Assembly: GCA_013376735.1 (NCBI GenBank) | Contig: VINJ01000001.1 | Location: 3,596,001 to 3,660,000, forward strand | From: a bacterium Scap17 | GTDB lineage: Bacteria; Pseudomonadota; Gammaproteobacteria; Pseudomonadales; Halomonadaceae | Direction of reading: 5' to 3' | Length of the DNA stretch: 64,000 bases | Shown here: positions 36,506 to 44,614 of the stretch, piece by piece | Numbering within the stretch: the stretch's first letter is position 1 | Layout of the letters: each line of letters starts with the position of its first letter | Made by a program: the position numbers and the translations under genes | The notes under the pieces: generated by a model | Told to the model about the DNA's origin: nothing | Database searches by the model: none | Seen by the model: only the letters and a program-made list of their open reading frames with translations

Positions 36506-38056
36506 TCAGTTGCGCTCGATCATCGCGGTCAGGTCCTCGGCGACCGGATCCAGCACCTGCGGCCAGGACAGATAAGGCACCGCCGCCCGGCCGTTGACCA
36601 TCACCGCGAAGGCGCCCCAGCGGCCACTTTGCGTGCGGAAGTATCCCGAGATGGCGCGCACCGGCACCGGGTTGTTGAGCGTGCCCGTCTTGACCATCAC
36701 GTGATTGCGGAAGGTCTCGCTGCCACGGCGGATGAAGCGCATCGGGCCATTGACCGGTGCCTGCAGACCCGCCACGAAGGTGGGGAACAGCGCCGGGCGG
36801 TGATACATGCTGTCGAGCAACGCCATCAGCCCACTGACGCTGGTGCGGTTCTGTGAAGTCAGGCCGCTGCCGGAGTACATCGTCAGCGGGCCGTGACCGG
36901 GAATCGCGCTGGCGAAGGTCTCGAGCTTGGCGCCGCCCTGGCGCAAGGTGGCCTGACTGCCGCCGACCAGCGCCAGCGTCAGCTGGTCCGCCATGAAGTT
37001 GTTGGAGTAATTGAGCATGCGCGTCAGCAACTCCTGCATCGGCTTGCCTTCGACGCTACCGAGCTGCGCGGCGCTGGAGGGCGGCGCCGTCGAGGTGATG
37101 TCCACCCCACCGGTCACCGTGATCCCGGCGCGCGCCAGGATGTCGCGCATCAGCTCACCGGTGTACAGCGCAGGATTGGAGACGGCGCGGTAGATGCTGC
37201 GCGGCTGGCTGTCGGCGGCGATGGTGCCGGTGACGACCAGCGTATCGCGACCGTTGCTGGTGGTGCGCCGGGCATTGATGGCGCTCTTGCCCCCCGCGCC
37301 GACCGTGGTGACCTGGTTATCGAAGATCTCGGTGGGCTGGGTGGTGTCGCAGCTGGCCAGTCGCGCCGGCGCCTGACTGCCCGCCCCCGGCATCACCTTC
37401 ACGCACCAGCTGGCATAGTTGCTGGCCGCGGACGACAGCAGCGCATCATAGGCATTGCTGGAACGCCGCGAGGCATTGCAGCGATCGGTACTGATGCAAG
37501 GCACCGGCCCGAAACGCCACTGGCTGATCAGCAGGCGCCCTTCGACGCGGCGGATGCCCCGAAAGCGCAGCTCCTCGGTCAGCCGCCACAGCTCTTCACT
37601 GGTCAGCGCCGGGTCGCCGCTGCCCTCGAGCACCAGGTCACCGGTCAAGACGCCGCCGCTGATTGTGCCCGTGCTGCGCAGACGCGTCGAGAAACGGTAC
37701 TGCGGGCCGAAGCGGTCCAGCGCCGCACCGGCGATATAGAGCTTGGACAGCGAGGCCGGCGTCAGTTGCTGGTCGGGATTGACCGAGGCCAGCGTCTCGC
37801 CGGTATCGAGCATGCGCGCCTGGGCACTGACGATGAAGCCCTTGTCAGTCAGGCGCGTCAGGTTGTCAAAGCCCGCCGCCTGCGCCGGGCCCGCCACGAC
37901 AAGCGTCGCTCCGGCCACCATGGCCAGTCGGCGCAGCGAGCGCGTGAAACGCAGCGACTTGCCCGCTCCTGAGGGGCGCGCCGCCTTCAGCAAAGGCAAC
38001 AGGGGAGACAGTCGGGAGGGTCGCGCAGAGGTCGGTGCAGTGCGAAATAGAAGCAT
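36506..38056 (-). CDS. dacB: D-alanyl-D-alanine carboxypeptidase/endopeptidase (PBP4 type)
   Basis: DacB trims pentapeptides and cuts cross-links in periplasmic peptidoglycan (peptidase family S13). The active-site motifs are SLSK in PASLSKLYIAG, SNN in MLNYSNNFMADQL and KTG in VMVKTGTLNNP. Four Cys in the inserted domain suggest disulfides. The start is uncertain: ATG at 38056 gives a 516-residue product whose hydrophobic signal (LAMVAGATLVVAGPAQA) follows an unusually long, basic n-region of about 45 residues; ATGs at 38086 and further upstream are also open. Confidence 0.88.
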   Translation of the reverse strand: MLLFRTAPTSARPSRLSPLLPLLKAARPSGAGKSLRFTRSLRRLAMVAGATLVVAGPAQAAGFDNLTRLTDKGFIVSAQARMLDTGETLASVNPDQQLTPASLSKLYIAGAALDRFGPQYRFSTRLRSTGTISGGVLTGDLVLEGSGDPALTSEELWRLTEELRFRGIRRVEGRLLISQWRFGPVPCISTDRCNASRRSSNAYDALLSSAASNYASWCVKVMPGAGSQAPARLASCDTTQPTEIFDNQVTTVGAGGKSAINARRTTSNGRDTLVVTGTIAADSQPRSIYRAVSNPALYTGELMRDILARAGITVTGGVDITSTAPPSSAAQLGSVEGKPMQELLTRMLNYSNNFMADQLTLALVGGSQATLRQGGAKLETFASAIPGHGPLTMYSGSGLTSQNRTSVSGLMALLDSMYHRPALFPTFVAGLQAPVNGPMRFIRRGSETFRNHVMVKTGTLNNPVPVRAISGYFRTQSGRWGAFAVMVNGRAAVPYLSWPQVLDPVAEDLTAMIERN

Positions 38057-38123
38057 GAGGCATCCAGTGACGTCGTCGGTGAGCATCCATGTCACAGCCG
38101 GGAGGCGCCGTGATGCCCCTAGC

Positions 38124-38453
38124 TTAATGAGGACTGGCGCTGGAAAACAGATGCAGGACGGCGACACCGCCCACGATCATCGCCAACCCCAGGATGGCCG
38201 GCAGATCCGGCATCTCGCGATAGACCACCGCACCGAACACGGTGACCAGCACGATGCCGAGCCCGGACCACACCGCATAGGTCACACCCAGCGGCAGATC
38301 ACGCAACACCAGCGTCAGCAGATAGAAGGCAATACCATAACCCACTATCACGATCAGGCTCGGGCCGAGTCGCGAAAATGACTCGGAAGCCTTGAGTGCG
38401 CTGGTCGCGATGACCTCCGCCAGTATTGCCAGTGCCAGGAAGATATAACTCAT
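38124..38453 (-). CDS. SMR-family multidrug efflux protein
   Basis: This 109-residue small multidrug resistance protein has four membrane helices and the essential Glu13 in LAILAEVIATSALKAS, which binds both proton and substrate in EmrE. GVTYAVWSGLGIV (about 54-66) is the other family hallmark. It should export cationic antiseptics or, in the Gdx subgroup, guanidinium; the sequence looks closer to the EmrE/QacE side. The ATG at 38453 follows AAGGTG. It begins 4 bases after the PACE gene, so both pumps form one operon. Confidence 0.9.
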   Translation of the reverse strand: MSYIFLALAILAEVIATSALKASESFSRLGPSLIVIVGYGIAFYLLTLVLRDLPLGVTYAVWSGLGIVLVTVFGAVVYREMPDLPAILGLAMIVGGVAVLHLFSSASPH

Positions 38454-38457
38454 CGAA

Positions 38458-38910
38458 TCACCTTGTGTTGTGTGGTGCGGCATGGTGTTGCTCACGGGCG
38501 GCCCTGCGCGCCAGCAGGCGACGCATCACGGCATCGAACAGCGGATTGAAGATCATCGCCCAGACCAGGAAGAAGGCAACGAAGCCCAGATCCAGCAGCA
38601 ATGCCTGCCACAGCCCCAGGTCGAGCCAGGCGGCCACGATGAAGACGGTTACCAGTACCAGACCGAGTTCGAAGCCGAGTGCCTGAGCGATGCGCTGGGT
38701 CACGCTGCGCTGGCGGGTCGGCACCCAGCGATCGAACATCCAGTTCCAGACCGTACTCCAGATCACCGCCAGTGTGGACATCACCACCGCCAGGCTGCCC
38801 ATGCTCGCCAGATCATGCCCCGTGACCACTGCCGACAGCGGCGCCACGAGCAGAATACCGCCCAATTCCAGCAATCCAGCCTGGGCCAGACGTTCTTTCT
38901 TGGAACGCAT
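38458..38910 (-). CDS. PACE-family efflux protein (AceI-like)
   Basis: PACE proteins export chlorhexidine and related biocides and probably natural diamines. The 150-residue protein has four helices as two BTP domains, Glu15 (LLELGGIL) at the same number as the essential Glu15 of AceI, and the family motif WNWMFDRWVPTR (56-67). A second WAMIFNPLFD marks repeat two. The ATG at 38910 has AGGAGG six bases upstream. It heads the PACE-SMR operon and is divergent from a LysR regulator, as aceI is from aceR in Acinetobacter. Confidence 0.9.
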   Translation of the reverse strand: MRSKKERLAQAGLLELGGILLVAPLSAVVTGHDLASMGSLAVVMSTLAVIWSTVWNWMFDRWVPTRQRSVTQRIAQALGFELGLVLVTVFIVAAWLDLGLWQALLLDLGFVAFFLVWAMIFNPLFDAVMRRLLARRAAREQHHAAPHNTR

Positions 38911-39012
38911 GTCATACCTCCTCTCGATCACCGCGTGTGATGCCATAGGGCTGAATGACGCGGATGGAGGAGGCATTCTAGAGAGATACAAGATGGTTTA
39001 AAGTTGGTACCC

Positions 39013-39031
39013 ATCTACTGTTCAGATAGAT
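39013..39031. promoter_or_regulatory. LysR-type operator candidate (T-N11-A)
   Basis: ATCTA and TAGAT are separated by 9 bases, the dyad form of LysR binding sites. The site is 18 bases before the regulator start and about 100 bases before the divergent PACE gene. Confidence 0.5.
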
Positions 39032-39048
39032 CAAGGTGAGGCGAGGCA

Positions 39049-39975
39049 ATGAACTGGACACTGGAGCAACTGCAGACACTGCGCTGCGTGGCGGAGACGG
39101 GCTCGTTCTCGGCGGCGGCGCGGCGTCTGGGTCGCGCGCAGTCCGCGGTCAGCACCGCCATCGCCAATCTGGAGCTGGACCTGGGCTGCGAGCTGTTCGA
39201 TCGCCGCCCTCGCACGCCGGTGCTGACGCCCGCGGGCGAGGCCATGCTGCACGAAGCCAACAGCGTGCTGATGCAATGCCAGCGCCTGGAGGCACGCGCC
39301 CGCACTCTCAGCCAGGGGCTGGAAGCCAGCCTGACGCTGGCGATCGATGAGGCGCTGGTAGAAATGCCGCCGGTGATGGCGGTGCTGGAAAAGATGGCGG
39401 TGCAATACCCGACGCTGACGCTGAATCTGCTCAATGGCGCGCAGGATGAGGTGGCCCGCTGGGTGGAGCAGCACCAGGCCAATCTCGGCATCCTGTTCTA
39501 TCAGCCACTGGGTGTCATGGCGCTGGAGCGCGAGGCGCTGGGGAGACTGGAGCAGGTGCTGATCGTGGCACGCAACCATCCGCTGGCGCAGCTTGAGAGC
39601 CCGACCCACAGCGACTTGGCGGATCACCGCCAGCTGATGATCGGTCAACGCCAGCAACTGGAACCCGGCCACGAGGGGCCACGCTCACAGCGCTTCTGGC
39701 AGCTCAACAGCTTCTATGCGATGGCAGAGCTGACGACGCGCGGACTGGGCTGGGCGCAGGTTCCGCGCCATATCGCCCACTACCCGCCCTTTCAGCAGCG
39801 TTTGAAGATTCTGGATTTGAGCGCGCTGGGCGCCACCGCCGACATCGATATCGAACTGATCTCGCGTCGCGACAGCCCTCGTGGCCCCGCGGCAAGCTGG
39901 CTGCGCCAGTCCCTGCGCGACACCTTCCACAACAGCCACGCCGCTATCGCCAACCAGAACCTGCCACCAGCGTGA
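39049..39975 (+). CDS. LysR-family regulator (AceR-like by position)
   Basis: This 308-residue LysR regulator has the N-terminal helix-turn-helix (SFSAAARRLGRAQSAVSTAI, about 19-38) and an effector domain to about residue 295. The start MNWTLEQLQTLRCVAETGS is typical. It is divergent from the PACE-SMR operon with a dyad in the 138-base gap, so it probably activates those pumps in response to a cationic drug or polyamine. The resemblance to AceR is by arrangement, not by specific residues. Confidence 0.88.
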   Translation: MNWTLEQLQTLRCVAETGSFSAAARRLGRAQSAVSTAIANLELDLGCELFDRRPRTPVLTPAGEAMLHEANSVLMQCQRLEARARTLSQGLEASLTLAIDEALVEMPPVMAVLEKMAVQYPTLTLNLLNGAQDEVARWVEQHQANLGILFYQPLGVMALEREALGRLEQVLIVARNHPLAQLESPTHSDLADHRQLMIGQRQQLEPGHEGPRSQRFWQLNSFYAMAELTTRGLGWAQVPRHIAHYPPFQQRLKILDLSALGATADIDIELISRRDSPRGPAASWLRQSLRDTFHNSHAAIANQNLPPA

Positions 39976-39981
39976 TTCGCG

Positions 39982-40671
39982 TCAGACCTGCAGCGAGTAG
40001 CGCTCGGGCGTGTGTTCAAGCTGGCATTCGAGTCGCCACAGCGCCTGGCCAGACTCGTGATACTTGCGCTCGAAGTGCGTCAGATATTCGCCCTGCGGTT
40101 CGAAGGCGTGCGCCGTCACCTCGATACCGGTGGCATGCCCGATGGCCTGAGCAAATTCCCGGGCGTAGATCTCCCAGTTGGTGCGCAGCTCCAGCTGACC
40201 GCCCAGCGCCATGATGATCGGGAATACCGGGTGGCCCTGCCAGCGCATCTTGAGATGACGCGCCTTGGGATAAGGATTGGGGTACAGCAGGGTATGATGC
40301 GCAGGTGCCCAGCCAGCGGCAAGCGCCAGGCGCCAGAAGTCGACGAGGTCCGCGCGGACCAGCAAGGCGTTGTCCGGCAACTCACCATGCTTGCGGCTGA
40401 GACGGTCTTCGCTGCGGTCCACGCCGATGACGGCATGGTCCGGGTGCGCCAGTGCCAGCTGGCGAGTCGATCGCCCGACGCCGCAGCCGCTGTCCAGCCA
40501 CAGGGGCCTGCCCTGAGCCGACAACCACTGTTGCGCTTGCAGAAACGCTTCGCGGGTATGCTCCGCGACGGGTTTGCGCAGCGGATGCGCCATCGCACGG
40601 CGCACGCGACGCTCGACATCCTCGTGGGGGCCGGTCTGGGGAGAATCGATCTGGCGGGAGTTGGCGTACAT
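39982..40671 (-). CDS. TrmB-like SAM-dependent methyltransferase
   Basis: This 229-residue Rossmann methyltransferase is related to TrmB, the tRNA guanine-46 N7 methyltransferase. It has a SAM loop LDSGCGVGRSTRQLA (about 59-73), a YPNPYPKARHLKMRW segment in place of the TrmB FPDPWPKKRHxKRR signature, LRTNWEIYAREF like the TrmB ATDWEDYA region, and a C-terminal THFERKYHESG resembling TrmB TKFExRG. The loop and N-terminus differ from classical TrmB, so the substrate may differ. The ATG at 40671 is preferred to a TTG at 40689. A terminator and candidate small RNA lie upstream. Confidence 0.8.
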   Translation of the reverse strand: MYANSRQIDSPQTGPHEDVERRVRRAMAHPLRKPVAEHTREAFLQAQQWLSAQGRPLWLDSGCGVGRSTRQLALAHPDHAVIGVDRSEDRLSRKHGELPDNALLVRADLVDFWRLALAAGWAPAHHTLLYPNPYPKARHLKMRWQGHPVFPIIMALGGQLELRTNWEIYAREFAQAIGHATGIEVTAHAFEPQGEYLTHFERKYHESGQALWRLECQLEHTPERYSLQV

Positions 40672-40794
40672 CAGCAGTTCCGATAGCAACGGGCAGGAAA
40701 ATCACGCGCGGAGTCTAGCAGATGCGCCTGCATCGGGCTGCGCCATATGGCGTACAGCCCATCTGGGGTCGGCGGCGCAGGAAGGCCTGAGCAC

Positions 40795-40826
40795 AAAAAA
40801 AGGCGCCTGCCTCGCGGCACGCGCCT
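40795..40826 (-). terminator. Minus-strand terminator with no gene before it
   Basis: On the minus strand AGGCGC/GCGCCT and TGCC/GGCA pair around one C-C mismatch (arms 40826-40821 with 40806-40801, inner 40819-40816 with 40811-40808), followed by seven T residues (40801-40795). It lies 124 bases upstream of the TrmB-like gene. Confidence 0.8.
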
Positions 40827-40890
40827 ACACCAACTCAAACAGCCAAGACAGAATGTCAGCTTGCCTCTCGAAAATCAAACAAACGTTTAA
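40795..40890 (-). ncRNA. Candidate small RNA or leader attenuator (about 95 nt)
   Basis: A perfect TATAAT on the minus strand (40901-40896) would start transcription near 40890; the transcript would end at the strong terminator at 40795 after about 95 bases, without any credible open frame. No convincing -35 is seen (closest is GTTTTA at 17 bases). It could be an independent small RNA or a premature-termination leader of the TrmB-like gene downstream. Confidence 0.4.
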
Positions 40891-40914
40891 TCACGATTAT
40901 ATCGTGTCATGACA
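40876..40914. promoter_or_regulatory. Cluster of palindromes upstream of fabY
   Basis: Three dyads sit side by side: CAAAC-N4-GTTTA (40876-40889, containing the palindrome AAACGTTT), CACGAT-TAT-ATCGTG (40892-40906) and TGTCATGACA (40905-40914). The first resembles the PsrA box (G/CAAAC-N2-4-GTTTG/C) of Pseudomonas fatty-acid control, with one mismatch. The second overlaps the minus-strand -10. Confidence 0.45.
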
Positions 40915-41121
40915 AGTATAAAACAGGCCAGTGGGACTCGCGCTGAGCGCAGAGATATCGCACAGTGTTCGCAGCAAGCGCTCGCTGGCGCGCCCGCGTA
41001 TAGGCGGGGGTGCATGACGCCTGTATTGAGGGGGTGTTATCATCCGCTCATCATTTGGACGAATATCCGCAGAGGTATCGCCCAGACCAACGACTCACAG
41101 TATTTTTACGAGGAAAGCGGC

Positions 41122-43011
41122 TTGTCACACTTACCGGTGATCGTCGGCATGGGCGGCGTCAATGCCGCCGGCAGAACTTCGGGCCATCAGGCGTTCCGAC
41201 GCACGGTGCTCGACTCCCTGCCGGAGACAGACCGTCAAGAGACCCTGCTGGGTCTCGCGTCGCTCATGAACCTCGCCCGCTGCGATGATCAGGGCCAATG
41301 GTTCGATGCCGAAGGCCAGCCCGCCGAGGCTCAAGCGCTTGCGGAGCGTCTGGCAGATCAGGTGCTGTCCCACACCCTGATTCGTCGCATTGAAGACGAG
41401 CGCTTCAACGCGACCGGCATTCCTGCCAATCGTCAGTCAAAGCTGACGCTGGGCCAGGACTTGACCTTCACGCTGCGCAGCCGCCAGCTGCCGGAACAGC
41501 CGCCCGCTGACTGGCAGATCCGCGAGCTGGACAACCGTCATGTCGAAGTCACGGTACCGGCCGGCGAATTCGAGGTCCTGCTGCCCGATCATCGTCAGGC
41601 GCTGGTGCGCGCCGCGGGTCAGCTGCCCAGCGGCTTCGCACCGGAGCAGCTCTATCGCAGCGTGCATCACCCGCGCGGCCTGTCGATGACCATCTTCGGC
41701 GCCAGCGACTGCCTCGGCGACAGTGGCCTGGACTGGGATGCGCTGCGCGATAGCCTCGATCCGGACGATATCGCCGTCTACGCCGGCAACTCCATCGGCC
41801 AGATGGATGCTGAAGGCTGGGGCGGGTTGATGAAGTCCTTCGTGGCCGGCGAGCGCGCCACTTCCAAGCAGATGCCGCTGGGCTATGCCCAGATGCCCGC
41901 CGATTTCCTCAATGCCTATGTGCTGGGCAATGTCGGCGGCGCCGGTGCCGCGATGGGCGCCTGTGCCAGCTTCCTCTACAACCTGAAGCTGGGCCTGAAC
42001 GACATCCGCAGCGGCCGTCGCCGCGTGGTGATGGTCGGCACCGCCGATGCGCCGATCACGCCGGAAGTCATCGAGGGCTTCCGCAGCATGGGCGCCCTGG
42101 CCGATGACGAGAGCCTCAAGGCCCTCGACGCGCTGGAAGTGCTCACGGACAGCGATTACCAGAAGGCCTGTCGCCCGTTCGCGCGCAACTGTGGCTTCAC
42201 CATCGCGGAAGCGACCCAGTTCGTGATCCTGATGGCGGATGATCTGGCGCTGGATACCGGCGCTCGCATCATCGGCAGCGTGCCGGACGTGTTCGTCAAT
42301 GCCGACGGCTGGAAGCGCTCCATCTCGGCGCCCGGCGTCGGCAACTACATCACCCTGAGCAAGGCGGTGGCACTGGCCCGCGATATCGTCGGCGATGAAG
42401 GCGTGCGCCAGCGCAGCTTCGTGCACGCCCATGCCACCTCCACGCCGAAGAACCGCACCACCGAGTCACACGTGCTCAATGAAGTGGCTCGCGCCAACGA
42501 CATCCAGGCCTGGCCTGTGGTGGCGGTAAAATCCTTCGTCGGCCACAGCCAGGGCAGCGCAGCGGGTGATCAGGCAGTATCGGCGCTCGGCAGCATGGCG
42601 ACCGGCATCCTGCCAGGTATCCCGACGCTGGATGCCATCGCCGATGACGTGCATCACAGCCACCTCGACATCCGCCGCGAGGCGCGCGAATTCACCGCAG
42701 ACGTCGCCTTCATCAATGCCAAGGGCTTCGGTGGCAACAACGCCAGTGGCGTGGTGCTGTCGGCTGACGTCACCCTGAAGTTGCTGGCGGCGCGGCATGG
42801 TGAGGAGGCACTGGCTGCCTGGCGTGAGCGCAGCGGTCTCTGCGAGCAGCGGCGCGCCGACTATCTGGACAAGGCACAGCGCGGTGAATTCACGCCGACC
42901 TATCGCTTCGGTGAAGGCGTGCTCGAAGGTCCGGAACTGGAGATCACGGATCGCGAGATCCGCATCCCCGGCTATGCGAAGCCCGTCTCGCTCAAGGTCG
43001 ATAACCCCTTT

Positions 43012-43023
<12 letters not shown>
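41122..43023 (+). CDS. fabY: Beta-ketoacyl-ACP synthase FabY
   Basis: FabY condenses acetyl-CoA with malonyl-ACP to start fatty-acid synthesis in Pseudomonas, doing the work of FabH. The 633-residue protein (634 in P. aeruginosa) begins SHLPVIVGMGGVNAAGRTS and has the thiolase triad Cys281 (GACASFLYNL), His437 (HAHATSTP) and His475 (VKSFVGHSQG). The start is a TTG at 41122 with AGGA seven bases upstream; this matches the family N-terminus, whereas the open frame runs 200 bases further. The stop codon lies inside a 16-bp tandem repeat. Confidence 0.93.
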
Positions 43024-44044
<1,021 letters not shown>

Positions 44045-44614
44045 TTACCGCCTGCTCCGGCAGCCGTCATGGCGATGATATGGCCTGTACTGCGCCACAT
44101 CCATCGTGACGGCTGCTGCTTGCTTATTGCCTGACACCTCCTGCTCTCCCCGCAAGCCCTCACTGCAAACCCTCTTCTCAAGCTAACCCCGATAGACCTT
44201 CCTGTAGCCCCTTTCCTCAAGCTCTCTCTTCATGCCCTTCCCTCAAGCACGGCCCTGACTGACGCTTCAGCGCCTGACTCGCCAACGCGGTGCCTCTTGC
44301 TGCAAGAAACCAACGGGTAACGTAGTCGACTGGCACTAACACCGACTGGCAATACACTTCGCTCACTATCAGGACCTTTCCCGGCGCGCTGCCCGCCATT
44401 GCCTACTCCCGTCGGCCCCGCTGCTGGCCTCACTGCTGACATGGCCAGACAGAATCGTGGCTACCAACCTGCTCTCGCCCCCTGCATAAACGGCTACTCA
44501 ATCAATATCAAACGCTACACCAGGTTATTTTCTGTTAGCATAATGTAAGCAAACTGTTCTATCCTGTAGTTGTCCATTCACCGGTCATCCCCTTTTCACG
44601 CGCACGGATTGCCC
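44045..44614. other. Gap between the ferredoxin and the GGDEF gene
   Basis: About 570 bases with no supported gene. The left end holds a hairpin (44060-44116). The middle (about 44150-44260) is C/T-rich with repeated CTCAAGC words. The right end is AT-rich near 44515-44570 and is the likely promoter of the cyclase gene. Confidence 0.55.
44060..44116 (+). terminator. Long-loop hairpin after the ferredoxin gene
   Basis: GCAGCCGTCA (44060-44069) pairs exactly with TGACGGCTGC (44107-44116); a shorter TGGCG/CGCCA stem lies inside. T-rich bases (TGCTTGCTTATT) follow. It is 16 bases after the stop, so it may end the coaD-yfhL transcript. Confidence 0.5.

Larger units (their letters stand above)
40672..41121. 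other. Divergent gap between the TrmB-like gene and fabY
   Basis: This 450-base gap holds no supported protein gene. It carries a minus-strand terminator (40795-40826), a consensus -10 on the minus strand (40901-40896), a cluster of palindromes (40876-40914) and, further right, the fabY leader. The frame of fabY stays open through much of it but without a start and ribosome site. Confidence 0.7.
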
